This document shows positions 1 through 8,330 of a DNA stretch of 40,931 nucleotides, piece by piece; position 1 is the first letter of the stretch; every line of letters begins with the position of its first letter. The notes under the pieces were generated by a model. The model was not told the DNA's origin. It saw only the letters and a list, made by a program, of their open reading frames with translations, and did not search any database. Origin of the DNA: Cyanobacteria bacterium M_surface_10_m2_179 (GTDB lineage Bacteria > Cyanobacteriota > Cyanobacteriia > PCC-6307 > Cyanobiaceae). A program made the translations under genes and the position numbers. The DNA lies in contig VGPW01000005.1 in the NCBI GenBank assembly GCA_016882545.1, positions 1-40,931 of the forward strand, written 5' to 3'.

Positions 1-98
1 TCCTAGTGAGCCATCGCACCGGGGTTCATTCGCCAAAGTGGAGCTTGGCCGAAATCCCCGTTGTGTTCGTTGTTGAGCTCTCCCTGAAGCTGAGCCCC

Positions 99-326
99 AT
101 GCCCGTTGCCGTGCAGCGCAAAGAACAAGAGGCCGCCGATGCGCTCTACCAACAGGTGAAGCAGGCCATGGAAAGCGGCCAGCCGCGCTTGCTTGAACTC
201 ACCTGCGAGAAAGAAGAGAGCAAGCGGGTGAGCCTGCTCACGAGCGAGCTGGTGGCGGTGCAGACCTATGAAAAGTCGGCCGTGGGTGGCGGCAGCAAGC
301 GCCCGGGCTTCAGCTTCGATGGCTGA
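99..326 (+). CDS. Small conserved-looking hypothetical protein (75 aa)
   Basis: I do not recognise the family. The 75-residue product is hydrophilic, rich in Glu, Lys and Gln, with no membrane segment and no cysteine pair. Residues 1-45 look helical and charged, and the C-terminal 20 residues are Gly/Ser-rich. I chose the ATG at 99. An in-frame GTG at 6 would add 31 residues of different composition containing a hydrophobic stretch, and I take that part as non-coding. The stop overlaps the start of the ABC ATPase gene by 8 bases, so the two are probably cotranscribed and translationally coupled. The function is unknown; the coupling is the only hint. Confidence 0.6.
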   Translation: MPVAVQRKEQEAADALYQQVKQAMESGQPRLLELTCEKEESKRVSLLTSELVAVQTYEKSAVGGGSKRPGFSFDG

Positions 327-1005
327 GCAGGGCGCAACCCTGGTGGTGGATCAGCTGGGCTTTGCCTGGCCGAACGGTCACCGGGCCCTCAACCACTGCA
401 GCTTCTCGATCCCCAACCCTGGGCTCTGGATGTTGGTGGGCGGCAACGGCAGCGGCAAGAGCACCCTGCTCAGGCTGATCGCAGGGCTGCTCACGCCCGC
501 CCGCGGCCGCCTGCATCGTCCGCTCAAACCGGCCTTGGTGTTTCAGAACCCCGACCACCAACTGCTGCTGCCCAGCTGCGGCAGCGACATTGAGCTGGCC
601 CTGCCGGAGCAGCTGAGCCGCGACCAACGCCGGCAACAGGTGGACCTAGCGCTACAGCAGGTGGGCCTCGCAGGCTTCCGCCAACGGCCGATCCACAGCC
701 TCAGTGGCGGCCAGAAGCAACGCCTGGCGATTGCCGGCGCCCTGGCCAGCCAGGCCCAGCTGCTGCTGCTCGATGAACCCACAGCCCTGCTAGATACCAC
801 CAGTCAGCTGGAGGTGCTGCAGTTGATCCGCGCCCTCTGCGACCGCCCCGAGCAACCGATCACAGCCCTGTGGATCACCCATCGCCTGGAGGAGCTGCGC
901 TGGTGCGATGGCGCTGCGATGGTGGAACGGGGCAGCGTGGGCGCCTGGCAACAGGGACGGGAGCTGGAACAACGACTCAGCCCCCTTGCCGGCGGGAAGG
1001 GCTGA
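319..1005 (+). CDS. ABC transporter ATP-binding protein, CbiO/ECF-like
   Basis: This is a stand-alone nucleotide-binding subunit of 228 residues, which would power import or export with a membrane partner encoded elsewhere. Visible motifs are Walker A GGNGSGKS (about 41-48), a Q-loop Gln near 76, signature LSGGQ (about 128-132), Walker B ending in LLLLDEP with the catalytic Glu near 153, and an H-loop His near 188. The short length and FQNPDHQLL segment resemble the CbiO/EcfA type of energy-coupling-factor ATPases, which is inference. The start is the ATG at 319; an ATG at 268 in the same frame lies inside the upstream gene. No permease gene is adjacent, so the substrate cannot be told. Confidence 0.9.
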   Translation: MAEQGATLVVDQLGFAWPNGHRALNHCSFSIPNPGLWMLVGGNGSGKSTLLRLIAGLLTPARGRLHRPLKPALVFQNPDHQLLLPSCGSDIELALPEQLSRDQRRQQVDLALQQVGLAGFRQRPIHSLSGGQKQRLAIAGALASQAQLLLLDEPTALLDTTSQLEVLQLIRALCDRPEQPITALWITHRLEELRWCDGAAMVERGSVGAWQQGRELEQRLSPLAGGKG

Positions 1006-1040
1006 GAGGTAAGTTCTTCAGGCACCCGTCAGGGACGCAA

Positions 1041-1112
<72 letters not shown>

Positions 1113-1120
1113 CTTTTTCA

Positions 1121-1146
1121 CCCCAGCCTCACGGCTGGGGTTTTTT
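1121..1146 (+). terminator. Intrinsic terminator after tRNA-Asn
   Basis: A perfect 8-bp stem (1121-1128 with 1133-1140) with a 4-base loop is followed by six T residues at 1141-1146. It starts 9 bases after the tRNA 3' end and is a textbook Rho-independent terminator. Confidence 0.93.
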
Positions 1147-1147
1147 C

Positions 1148-1396
1148 TTGACACTGCTGCATCGCATCGTCGCAGCAGAAATTGCAACAACTCAAATGGA
1201 AGAAAACCTGTAAATCCGGGCGGTGCCACGCCGGGCGGTAGAGACCCAACCCACTGCGGTGCAGGGGATCACAGGTTGGAGGCCTCAACTTTGCAGCAGG
1301 GCGATGTTCTGCAAATCCTCAAGAACACCCTGAGAATGACCACACCAAACAGCGGTTCATCCCGCAGCGCATGCACTCCTGCTCTGGAGCCCGACC
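1148..1396 (+). promoter_or_regulatory. rpaA upstream region with repeats and candidate leader structure
   Basis: About 250 bases without a gene precede rpaA. It holds a consensus -35-like TTGACA at 1148-1153 without a good -10 at normal spacing. It also holds a 7-bp inverted repeat (1154-1160 with 1172-1178), a 9-bp direct repeat CCGGGCGGT at 1216-1224 and 1231-1239 (15-base period), and a possible nested hairpin: CCAACC 1246-1251 with GGTTGG 1274-1279, enclosing CTGC/GCAG at 1254-1257 and 1261-1264. A GGAG ribosome-binding site sits at 1386-1389. The repeats are seen; their regulatory role is inference. Confidence 0.4.
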
Positions 1397-2167
1397 ATGA
1401 AGCCCTGCATCTTGCTGATCGAAGACGACGGCGACATGCGCGAGCTGGTGGCTGGCCACCTGGAGCACAGCGGTTTCGATGTGCAACGGGCTGAGGACGG
1501 GATCAAGGGCCAAGCCCTGGCGCTGCAATACACCCCGGATCTGATCCTGCTGGATCTGATGCTGCCCAAGGTGGATGGGCTCACCCTCTGCCAGCGGCTG
1601 CGGCGTGATGAGCGGACCACGGGCATTCCGATCCTGATGCTCACCGCCCTGGGCAGCACCAAAGACAAGGTGAGCGGCTTCAACTCAGGCGCCGACGATT
1701 ACCTGGCCAAACCCTTCGATCTCGAAGAGCTGCTGGTGCGCATCAAGGCGCTGCTGCGGCGCAGCGACCGTGCCCCCCTCTCGGCCAAGCACAACGAGAT
1801 CCTCAACTACGGGGCGCTCACGCTCGTGCCGGAGCGATTTGAAGCGATCTGGTTCGACGAACCGGTGCGGCTCACCCACCTGGAATTCGAGCTGCTGCAT
1901 TGCCTGCTGCAACGCCACGGCCAAACGGTGGCCCCCTCCCTAATCCTCAAGGAGGTGTGGGGCTATGAGCCGGACGACGACATCGAGACCATCCGGGTGC
2001 ACATCCGCCACCTGCGCACGAAGCTCGAGCCCGATCCCCGCAAGCCCCGGTTCATCAAAACGGTGTATGGCGCCGGCTACTGCCTGGAGCTACCCACCGG
2101 CGCCCAACAGGATGAGCTTGCCCAGCTGGTGCACAGCGCCCGCGAAAACCGGCGCAGCGCCGCCTGA
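1397..2167 (+). CDS. rpaA: Response regulator RpaA (OmpR family)
   Basis: This is a two-component regulator with a receiver domain (about 1-120) and an OmpR/PhoB winged-helix DNA-binding domain (about 145-238), 256 residues. The acidic pocket (E9, D10, D11), phospho-acceptor D53 in [11 protein letters not shown] and the Lys of YLAKPFD (about 105) are all present, so it should be phosphorylatable. Wording such as [10 protein letters not shown] and the DNA-binding segment match my memory of cyanobacterial RpaA, the clock and light output regulator, and the match of D53 fits that family. ATG at 1397 has GGAG 7 bases upstream. It converges with holB, with only 3 bases between stops. RpaA rather than another OmpR paralogue is a family judgement. 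Confidence 0.85.
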   Translation: MKPCILLIEDDGDMRELVAGHLEHSGFDVQRAEDGIKGQALALQYTPDLILLDLMLPKVDGLTLCQRLRRDERTTGIPILMLTALGSTKDKVSGFNSGADDYLAKPFDLEELLVRIKALLRRSDRAPLSAKHNEILNYGALTLVPERFEAIWFDEPVRLTHLEFELLHCLLQRHGQTVAPSLILKEVWGYEPDDDIETIRVHIRHLRTKLEPDPRKPRFIKTVYGAGYCLELPTGAQQDELAQLVHSARENRRSAA

Positions 2168-2170
2168 GCC

Positions 2171-3145
2171 TCAAGCCACCACGGCTCCGCTGAGCTCGAG
2201 CAGCGCCACCTCCCAGGCCAGCCGCGGCTGCACGTAGGCCCGCAGCTGCTGCCGCAAACGCTCGAAGCGACGCTGCTGACTCGCGTCGTGATGCAGCCGC
2301 CACAGGCGCAGCTGCCACCACTCCAGCAACCACAGCTGCTGCTCCACATCCAGTGCCTCGCTGAGATCCCGAGCCAGGGTGAGGGCTTCCACAGCCCCCA
2401 CCGCGCGCTGCTGCAGACCCACCAGATCGATGCAGCGCTGGGCCAAGCCATCCGGCAGCGCCAGCCATTGCTGCCGCTGCTCCAACAGCGCGCCCGGGGA
2501 GCCGGCTGCCAGCTCCAGCAGCTCCAGCGGATCGGCAGCCTCGCCCGGCTGGCCGTGGGCGGCCAGCACCTGCTGCAGCTCCGCAGGGCCGAGGCGGGCG
2601 AAGGGTATGGCCTGGCAGCGGGAGCGGATGGTGCTCAGCAGGCGATCGGGGGCTGCACTGAGCAGGATCAGCAGGCCATCGCCAGGCTCCTCGAGGGTTT
2701 TGAGCAGGGCATTGGCCGCACCCTCCGCCATCGCCTCCACCGCCTCGATCACCACCAGGCAGCGGGGCGCTTCCACCGGCCGCCGCGCCAGAAACTGCGA
2801 CACGGCCCGCACCTGCTCCAAGCGCAGCTGCGGCAGTGCCTTGCGGCTGATCCCAGCCGCTTCCGCCTGGGACACCGGCACCAGCTGACCCTTCTCGCTG
2901 TAGGTGGGCTCCACCCAGAGCAGATCGGGATGGTTTCCCTCCTGCAGGCGCCGGCGCACCGCCGCCGATCCACCGGGGCCAGCGATCACGCCTTCCAGAA
3001 AACGGCGTGCCGCGATGGAGCGGCCCACGCCATCGGGCCCGCAGAAGAGGTAGGCGGGTGCCAGCCGCTGCCGCTCCAACGCAGCCAGCAGCAACGTGGT
3101 GGCCTGCGGTTGGCCCAGCAAACCGTTGAACAGGCCCTCAGCCAT
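2171..3145 (-). CDS. holB: DNA polymerase III delta' subunit
   Basis: This is the clamp-loader delta' subunit of the replicative polymerase. The N-terminal AAA+ module begins FNGLLGQPQA, with a P-loop-like GPDGVGRS near residues 34-41 and HPDLLWVEPTY near 80-90. Sensor-type segments ALLKTLEEPG and LLSTIRSRCQ follow, then a helical C-terminal part. The P-loop Lys is Arg and the four-Cys zinc module common in delta' and gamma/tau proteins is not visible. I chose the ATG at 3145; the longer frame to 3298 would run deep into tmk. The start overlaps the tmk stop by 8 bases, so it is the second gene of a coupled tmk-holB pair, as in many bacteria. Confidence 0.9.
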   Translation of the reverse strand: MAEGLFNGLLGQPQATTLLLAALERQRLAPAYLFCGPDGVGRSIAARRFLEGVIAGPGGSAAVRRRLQEGNHPDLLWVEPTYSEKGQLVPVSQAEAAGISRKALPQLRLEQVRAVSQFLARRPVEAPRCLVVIEAVEAMAEGAANALLKTLEEPGDGLLILLSAAPDRLLSTIRSRCQAIPFARLGPAELQQVLAAHGQPGEAADPLELLELAAGSPGALLEQRQQWLALPDGLAQRCIDLVGLQQRAVGAVEALTLARDLSEALDVEQQLWLLEWWQLRLWRLHHDASQQRRFERLRQQLRAYVQPRLAWEVALLELSGAVVA

Positions 3146-3782
3146 GGCCACCGCAGCAGCGTTGAATCGCCACCTGCAGATCAGCGGTGACAGCCTCAGG
3201 CGACTGACGGGCATCCACCCGCTGCCAGCCCGCCTGGACCGCCAGGGCCGTAAAACCAGCGCAGACCCGGGCCAGGAATGCCTCCCCACTGGCCTCAATC
3301 CGATCGGCAGCCCGATGGCCCCGGCGCTGCAACGAGTCCTGCAGCGGCAACTCCAGCAGCAGGGTGAGATCGGGCTCCAAGCCGCGGCAGGCGATCAGCC
3401 GCAGCTGCTCGATCAGCTCCAGCGACAAGCCGCGGCCATAGCCCTGGTAGGCGGCGGTGGAGCCGCTGAAGCGATCGCTGAGCACCCAGTGGCCGGCCTC
3501 CAGAGCCGGCAGGATCCGCTGCTGCACGTGCTGGGCGCGATCCGCGGCGTAGAGCAGCAACTCGGCCGTGCTGCAGGGGGCCGCCTCGCCGGGGGGATGC
3601 AGCAGCAGCTGGCGCAGGGCCTGGCCAAGCTCACTGCCACCGGGTTCGCGGGTCACGAGCAGCTCACTGCCCTCCGGCATCAAACCGCTGCGAGGCAGCC
3701 AGTGGCGCAAGCGCTCGATCTGGGTGCTCTTGCCGCAGCCATCGATGCCTTCCAGCACCAGGAAGCAGCCGCGATCAGGCAT
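3138..3782 (-). CDS. tmk: Thymidylate kinase
   Basis: This kinase phosphorylates dTMP to dTDP with ATP in DNA precursor synthesis. It has a P-loop EGIDGCGKST (about 11-20), the TREPGG substrate motif near residue 45, and DRFSGSTAAYQGYGRGL around 100-116 containing the catalytic DR(F/Y/H) signature. A LID-like Arg-rich segment RGHRAADRIE lies near 152-161. The length of 214 residues is normal. The ATG at 3782 is preceded in frame by a GTG at 3785. The start overlaps the stop of the P-type ATPase gene by 8 bases and its own stop overlaps the holB start, so ATPase-tmk-holB looks like one transcript. Confidence 0.95.
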   Translation of the reverse strand: MPDRGCFLVLEGIDGCGKSTQIERLRHWLPRSGLMPEGSELLVTREPGGSELGQALRQLLLHPPGEAAPCSTAELLLYAADRAQHVQQRILPALEAGHWVLSDRFSGSTAAYQGYGRGLSLELIEQLRLIACRGLEPDLTLLLELPLQDSLQRRGHRAADRIEASGEAFLARVCAGFTALAVQAGWQRVDARQSPEAVTADLQVAIQRCCGGHG

Positions 3783-6129
3783 CACGGCCCAGCAACAGGG
3801 AATTGATCACCACGGTGATCGAACTGAAAGCCATCAGCAGCGCAGCCAGGGGAGGGGAGAGCACCACACCGAAGCCAGGCAGCAGAACACCGGCAGCGAT
3901 GGGCAGCACCAGCAGGTTGTAGCCGAAGGCCCACACCAGGTTCTGGCGCACCTTGGCCATGGTGCGGCGCGCCAGGCGCAGGGCTGCGGGAATGGCGGTG
4001 AGGCGATCACCCATCAGCACCAGATCAGCCGTATCCATGGCGATCTGGGTGCCGGTGCCCACAGCAACGCCCAGATCGGCGGCCGCCAGAGCCGGGGCAT
4101 CGTTGATGCCGTCGCCGACCATCGCCACTCCGCCCTGGCCGCGCGCCTGCTCCAGCCGCAACAGCTTCTGATCGGGCAGCAACCCCGCCGCCAGCTGTTC
4201 AGCGCGCAGCCCCAGGGCCGCACCCAGGTGGCGCACCGGAGCCGCCCGATCGCCACTCAGCACCAGCAGTTCCAACCCCATGGCCTGGAGCTGCTGCAGG
4301 GTGAGCTGGGCATCCGGGCGGAGCTGATCCTCGATCGCCAGCAGGCCCAGGTGCCCCTGCTCGGCGCTCAGGGCCACCACCGTGGCGCCCCGGGCCTCGT
4401 GATCGTCCAGCCAACGGCGTTGGCCGGGGGGAAAAGGTCCTGCCACGCTTTCAATCCAGTCCGGCCGGCCCACCCGGCACAAACCCCAGCCCTCAACGCG
4501 GCCCTCCAGGCCGGCCCCAGGCAGGGTTTGCGCTTCAGCCACCACCAGCAGCGGCAGGTTGAGCTCCTGAGCCCGCTGCAGCAGGGCATGGGCCAGGGGG
4601 TGGCGTGTGTCGGCTTCGAGGCTCGCGGCCAGCTGCAGCAGCTGCGCCTCCCCAACATCCAAAGAGGCCGGGCTGGAGGCCGCCAGGCTGGGGCGCCCCA
4701 GGGTGAGGGTGCCGGTTTTATCGAAACAAACGGTGCGCAAGGCGGCCGCGGCCTCGATCACATCGCCGCCGCGGAACAGCAAACCCATCCGGGCGGCCTG
4801 GCCGGTGCCCACACTGATCGCCGCCGGTGTGGCCAAGCCCAGGGCGCAGGGGCAGGCCACCACCAGCACGGCAATGCTCAGTTGCAACCCCAGCACGAAG
4901 GGCGTTTCGGCGCTCAAACCCAAGCTGCGATGGCCGCCGTGCTGATGCAGTGCCGGAGCGGCCTCCAGCACCTGGGGCCAGAGCTGAGCCCCCCACAACC
5001 ACCAGAACAGCCAGGTGGCCAGCGCCAGCAGCATCACCGCCACGCTGAAGCGGCCCGCCACCCGATCGGTGAGCCCCTGGATCGGCCCCTTGCGCGACTG
5101 GGCCTGCTCCACCAGGGCGATGATCCGGGCGACGGCACTCGCATGGCCCGGCCGCAGCACCTCGAGCAGCAGCGGCCCCTGCAGGTTGAGGCTGCCAGCC
5201 GCAAGCTCCGCGCCAGGCGCCGCATCGATCGGCAGCGGTTCGCCCGTGAGGCTCGACACATCCAGGCTGGAGATCCCCTCCAGCACCCGGCTATCCACGG
5301 GCACGCGATCCCCCGGCAGCAGGCGCACCCGATCGCCGGGCCGCAGCGCCCCCACCCGCACCGGCCGCGTGGGGGCATCGGGGCCCTCCCCCAACACCAG
5401 CAAGGCCTGATCGGGCTGCAGCAACGCCAACTCCTGCAGCGCCCTTCCGGTGCGGAAGCGGGCCCGCTCCTCCAGGAAGCGACCCAGCAACACAAAGCCC
5501 AGCAGCATCACGGGCTCGTTGAAGAAGCACTGCCAGCCCACGGCCGGCCAGAGCAGGGCCACGAGGCTGGCGGCATAGGCACTGCCCATCCCCAGGCCCA
5601 CCAGGGTGTCCATGCCGGGCGCACCGGCGAGGGCCGAGCGGAAGCCGCGCACCAAGATCGGGCGGCCCGGCAGCGCCAGCGCCAGGGTGGCCACCAGGGC
5701 ATGCACCCGCATGTCGGCCAGCCAGGGCAACGGCAGCTGACCCAGCTCAGCCAGGTGCCCAGCCGCCGACACCAGCAGCAACAGGAGGGCCACCAGCAAC
5801 TGGCGCCAGCGCTGCCACCAGGTTTGATCGCGGTGACGCTCCGCCGGGGTGCTGTCGCTGGCATCGCTGCGGCGATGGGCGGCGTAGCCCATACCGGCCA
5901 GGGCCTCGATCAGTCCCTGGGCCGGGTCGGGTTCGGCCGTGGCGAGCAGCTCGGGATCGAGCCCCACCCAGGCCGTGCGGTTGAGCAGGCTCACGCTCGC
6001 CTGCCGAACCCCGGGATGGGCCAGCAGCCGCTGTTCCACGGTGCGCACGCAACCGCCGCACTTCATCCCTTCCACCTCCAGCAGCAGAGCAGCCACCGGC
6101 TGCGGGGCGGGTTCAGGGCCGCTGCTCAC
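3775..6129 (-). CDS. P1B-type heavy-metal (copper) transporting ATPase
   Basis: This ATP-driven membrane metal pump of 784 residues probably moves Cu(I). An N-terminal heavy-metal-associated domain carries GMKCGGC (21-27), slightly different from the usual GMxCxxC. Hydrophobic helices follow, then the actuator SLTGEPLPI, the membrane CPC motif in VACPCALGLATP (about residue 425), the phosphorylation site DKTGTLT (about 470), an HP motif in DTRHPLAHA and the hinge GDGINDAPAL (about 674). A CPC motif with a single HMA domain fits the PacS/CtaA/CopA group. Cyanobacteria usually have two such pumps, for thylakoid and plasma membrane, and the sequence alone does not tell me which this is, so no symbol is given. 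It leads the ATPase-tmk-holB run. Confidence 0.93.
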   Translation of the reverse strand: MSSGPEPAPQPVAALLLEVEGMKCGGCVRTVEQRLLAHPGVRQASVSLLNRTAWVGLDPELLATAEPDPAQGLIEALAGMGYAAHRRSDASDSTPAERHRDQTWWQRWRQLLVALLLLLVSAAGHLAELGQLPLPWLADMRVHALVATLALALPGRPILVRGFRSALAGAPGMDTLVGLGMGSAYAASLVALLWPAVGWQCFFNEPVMLLGFVLLGRFLEERARFRTGRALQELALLQPDQALLVLGEGPDAPTRPVRVGALRPGDRVRLLPGDRVPVDSRVLEGISSLDVSSLTGEPLPIDAAPGAELAAGSLNLQGPLLLEVLRPGHASAVARIIALVEQAQSRKGPIQGLTDRVAGRFSVAVMLLALATWLFWWLWGAQLWPQVLEAAPALHQHGGHRSLGLSAETPFVLGLQLSIAVLVVACPCALGLATPAAISVGTGQAARMGLLFRGGDVIEAAAALRTVCFDKTGTLTLGRPSLAASSPASLDVGEAQLLQLAASLEADTRHPLAHALLQRAQELNLPLLVVAEAQTLPGAGLEGRVEGWGLCRVGRPDWIESVAGPFPPGQRRWLDDHEARGATVVALSAEQGHLGLLAIEDQLRPDAQLTLQQLQAMGLELLVLSGDRAAPVRHLGAALGLRAEQLAAGLLPDQKLLRLEQARGQGGVAMVGDGINDAPALAAADLGVAVGTGTQIAMDTADLVLMGDRLTAIPAALRLARRTMAKVRQNLVWAFGYNLLVLPIAAGVLLPGFGVVLSPPLAALLMAFSSITVVINSLLLGRDA

Positions 6130-6231
6130 GGGCGTGGGATGGGAAGGGCCTCAGGCTAGGGAGTGCGAACAGCCCAGGCAGCAGGCGCTGCAGGCAGGTG
6201 AGGATGGGCCCACGAAGCTCCGCCAACCGCC

Positions 6232-6753
6232 GTGCCCCGCTCCCAGCGCAACGACAACTTCATCGACAAGAGCTTCACGGTGATGGCCGACCTGATCCTC
6301 AAGGTGCTGCCCACCAACCAGCGCGCCAAGGAGGCCTTCGCCTACTACCGCGACGGCATGAGCGCCCAGGCCGACGGCGAGTACGCCGAGGCCCTCGATA
6401 ACTACGCCGAAGCCCTGAAGCTCGAGGAAGACCCCAACGACCGCGCCTTCATCCTCTACAACATGGCGCTCGTGTACGCCAGCAACGGCGAGCACCAGAA
6501 GGCCCTGGAGCAATACGGCCAGGCCCTCGACCTCAACAGCAAGATGCCCCAGGCGCTCAACAACATGGCGGTGATCCATCACCACCTGGGCTCCCTGGCC
6601 GAGGAGAAGGGCGACAGCGACCTGGCCGATCGCCACTTCGATCAGGCCGCCGATCTGTGGACGAAGGCGATTCGCCTCGCCCCGAACAACTACATCGAGG
6701 CCCAGAACTGGCTGAAAACCAGCGGCCGCGGCAGCGTGGACGTGTATTTCTGA
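6232..6753 (+). CDS. ycf3: Photosystem I assembly protein Ycf3
   Basis: This is a tetratricopeptide-repeat protein needed to assemble photosystem I at the thylakoid membrane. The 173 residues match the usual size. The start [20 protein letters not shown] is a hallmark of the family. TPR units are visible at about 35-68 ([20 protein letters not shown]), 72-105 and 112-150, ending [13 protein letters not shown]. The start codon is GTG at 6232, which places the conserved [11 protein letters not shown] directly after Met. The gene is divergent from the P1B ATPase gene (102 bases between) and converges with radA (31 bases between stops). Confidence 0.96.
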   Translation: MPRSQRNDNFIDKSFTVMADLILKVLPTNQRAKEAFAYYRDGMSAQADGEYAEALDNYAEALKLEEDPNDRAFILYNMALVYASNGEHQKALEQYGQALDLNSKMPQALNNMAVIHHHLGSLAEEKGDSDLADRHFDQAADLWTKAIRLAPNNYIEAQNWLKTSGRGSVDVYF

Positions 6754-6784
6754 GGCCGAGCCCCCGCTCTGCCTGGCGCTGGCT

Positions 6785-8233
6785 TCAGGCGCGATCGTCG
6801 GCCGGATTCACGCCCAGCGCCGCCACCAACGCTTCGGCCACACCGCCGGCCTCCAGCAGCTGCAGATCCAGGCCCGCCGCCAACCGGCCCAGCCCACTGC
6901 CCTTCGGCACCACCGCCCGGCGGAACCCCAGCCGGGACGATTCCTGCAGGCGCTGCTCCAGCTGGGCCACGGGGCGCAGCTGCCCCCCCAGACCCAGCTC
7001 GCCGATCAACACCGTGCCCGGCGGCAGGGTGAGATCGCGGTAGCTGGCCACCACCGCCGCGGCCACCCCCAGATCCGCCGCCGGCTCCTCCACCTCCAGG
7101 CCCCCCGCCACCGCCAGGTAGCAGTCGAAGCGGGACAGCGGCAGGCCCAGATGCTTCTCCAGCACCGCCAGGATCTGGTGCAGCCGGTTGGTGCCGATGC
7201 CGGTGGCGGTGCGGCGCGGGCTGGAATAGCTGGTGGTGCTCACCAGGGCCTGCAGCTCCACCACCAACGGCCGCGTGCCTTCGCAGGCCACGATCGTGGC
7301 GGTTCCGGCGCTGGGCTCATCGCTGCCCAGAAACAGCTCACTGGGGTTCAGCACCTGGGCCAGGCCCTGGCCGCGCATCTCAAACACCCCCAGCTCGTGG
7401 GTGGCGCCGAAGCGGTTTTTCACAGCCCGCAGCAGCCGGTGGCTGGCGAAGCGATCCCCCTCAAAGGTGAGCACCGCATCCACCAGGTGCTCCAGCACCT
7501 TCGGGCCCGCCAGCATCCCCTCCTTGGTCACGTGGCCCACCAGCAGCAGGGCCGTGTCCTGGCGTTTGGCGATGCGGGCCAGGGCCGCCGCGCACTCCCG
7601 CACCTGGGCCACCGAGCCTGGCGCGCTGCCCAGCTCGCCATCGTGCAGGGCCTGGATGCTGTCGATCACCGCCACGGCCGGCCGCAGGGCCTCAAGCTCC
7701 TGCAGCACCAGCTCCAGATCGGTTTCCGCCAACAGCTGCAACCCCGGCCCACCGGCCTCCCCCTGGGGCACCGCCGCCAGCTCCCCCTGCTCCTCCGCCA
7801 ACCGCCGCCAGCGCAACTTCACCTGCTGCGCCGATTCCTCCGCGCTCACATAAAGCACCGAATGCCGGGCCGCCATGGCCTGGGCGCTTTGGAGCAGCAG
7901 CGTGCTCTTGCCGATGCCCGGATCACCGCCCAGCAGCACCAGCGAGCCCGGCACCAGGCCACCACCGAGCACGCGGTCGAGCTCGCCGTAGCCACTGCCC
8001 AGGCGCTGCAGGGGCCGGTCGCCCACCGCCGCAATCGGCTCGGAGCGGCGCGGGGCGGCAGGGATCGCCGCTTCGGCCGGCGCTGCCACCGGGCGGCGGC
8101 GGCGGCTGTCGGTGGGAGTGGCGGCCTGCTCCACCAGGGTGTTCCAGCTCCCGCAGCTGGAACAGCGGCCAAAGAACTGGCGTGTCTGTGCTCCGCAGCT
8201 CTGGCAGACGTAGAGGCTGGTGGCGCGGACCAA
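6785..8233 (-). CDS. radA: DNA repair protein RadA (Sms)
   Basis: This is a RecA-like ATPase that helps branch migration and processing of recombination intermediates. The N-terminal C4 zinc finger has Cys 10, 13, 24 and 27. Walker A is GGDPGIGKS (about 103-111) and the RadA-specific KNRFG motif lies near 270. A C-terminal Lon-like domain (from about 320) contains DLGVAAAVVAS. The length of 482 is normal for the family. The start is a TTG at 8233; no ATG or GTG occurs upstream in frame close by, and the zinc finger begins only 9 residues in. The gene is divergent from rpaB with 97 bases between. Confidence 0.94.
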   Translation of the reverse strand: MVRATSLYVCQSCGAQTRQFFGRCSSCGSWNTLVEQAATPTDSRRRRPVAAPAEAAIPAAPRRSEPIAAVGDRPLQRLGSGYGELDRVLGGGLVPGSLVLLGGDPGIGKSTLLLQSAQAMAARHSVLYVSAEESAQQVKLRWRRLAEEQGELAAVPQGEAGGPGLQLLAETDLELVLQELEALRPAVAVIDSIQALHDGELGSAPGSVAQVRECAAALARIAKRQDTALLLVGHVTKEGMLAGPKVLEHLVDAVLTFEGDRFASHRLLRAVKNRFGATHELGVFEMRGQGLAQVLNPSELFLGSDEPSAGTATIVACEGTRPLVVELQALVSTTSYSSPRRTATGIGTNRLHQILAVLEKHLGLPLSRFDCYLAVAGGLEVEEPAADLGVAAAVVASYRDLTLPPGTVLIGELGLGGQLRPVAQLEQRLQESSRLGFRRAVVPKGSGLGRLAAGLDLQLLEAGGVAEALVAALGVNPADDRA

Positions 8234-8289
8234 GAAGGTGTATGAAGAAAGGTGGCTGCCGCAGAACCCGGAGGCCTGACGACCTTTTC

Positions 8290-8305
8290 AGTAGGTCGAT
8301 CTACT
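8290..8305 (+). promoter_or_regulatory. Near-palindrome upstream of rpaB
   Basis: A 16-base near-palindrome with 8-base arms and one mismatched pair (AGTAGGTC / GATCTACT) lies about 26-41 bases before the rpaB ATG, in the radA-rpaB divergent spacer. It could be an operator or part of the promoter. The symmetry is seen; binding is inferred. Confidence 0.35.
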
Positions 8306-8330
8306 TAACCCGTCCACAGCAAGTGGTGCA

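Noticed and set aside
6-98. N-terminal extension of the first hypothetical gene from a GTG at 6
   Set aside because: Its composition changes sharply before the ATG at 99, and there is no homology signal to support it.
3568-6159. An open frame of 863 codons on the plus strand
   Set aside because: It is antisense to tmk and the P1B ATPase, and its Gln/His/Pro-rich product is the usual shadow of a GC-rich gene. The minus-strand gene carries clear ATPase motifs.
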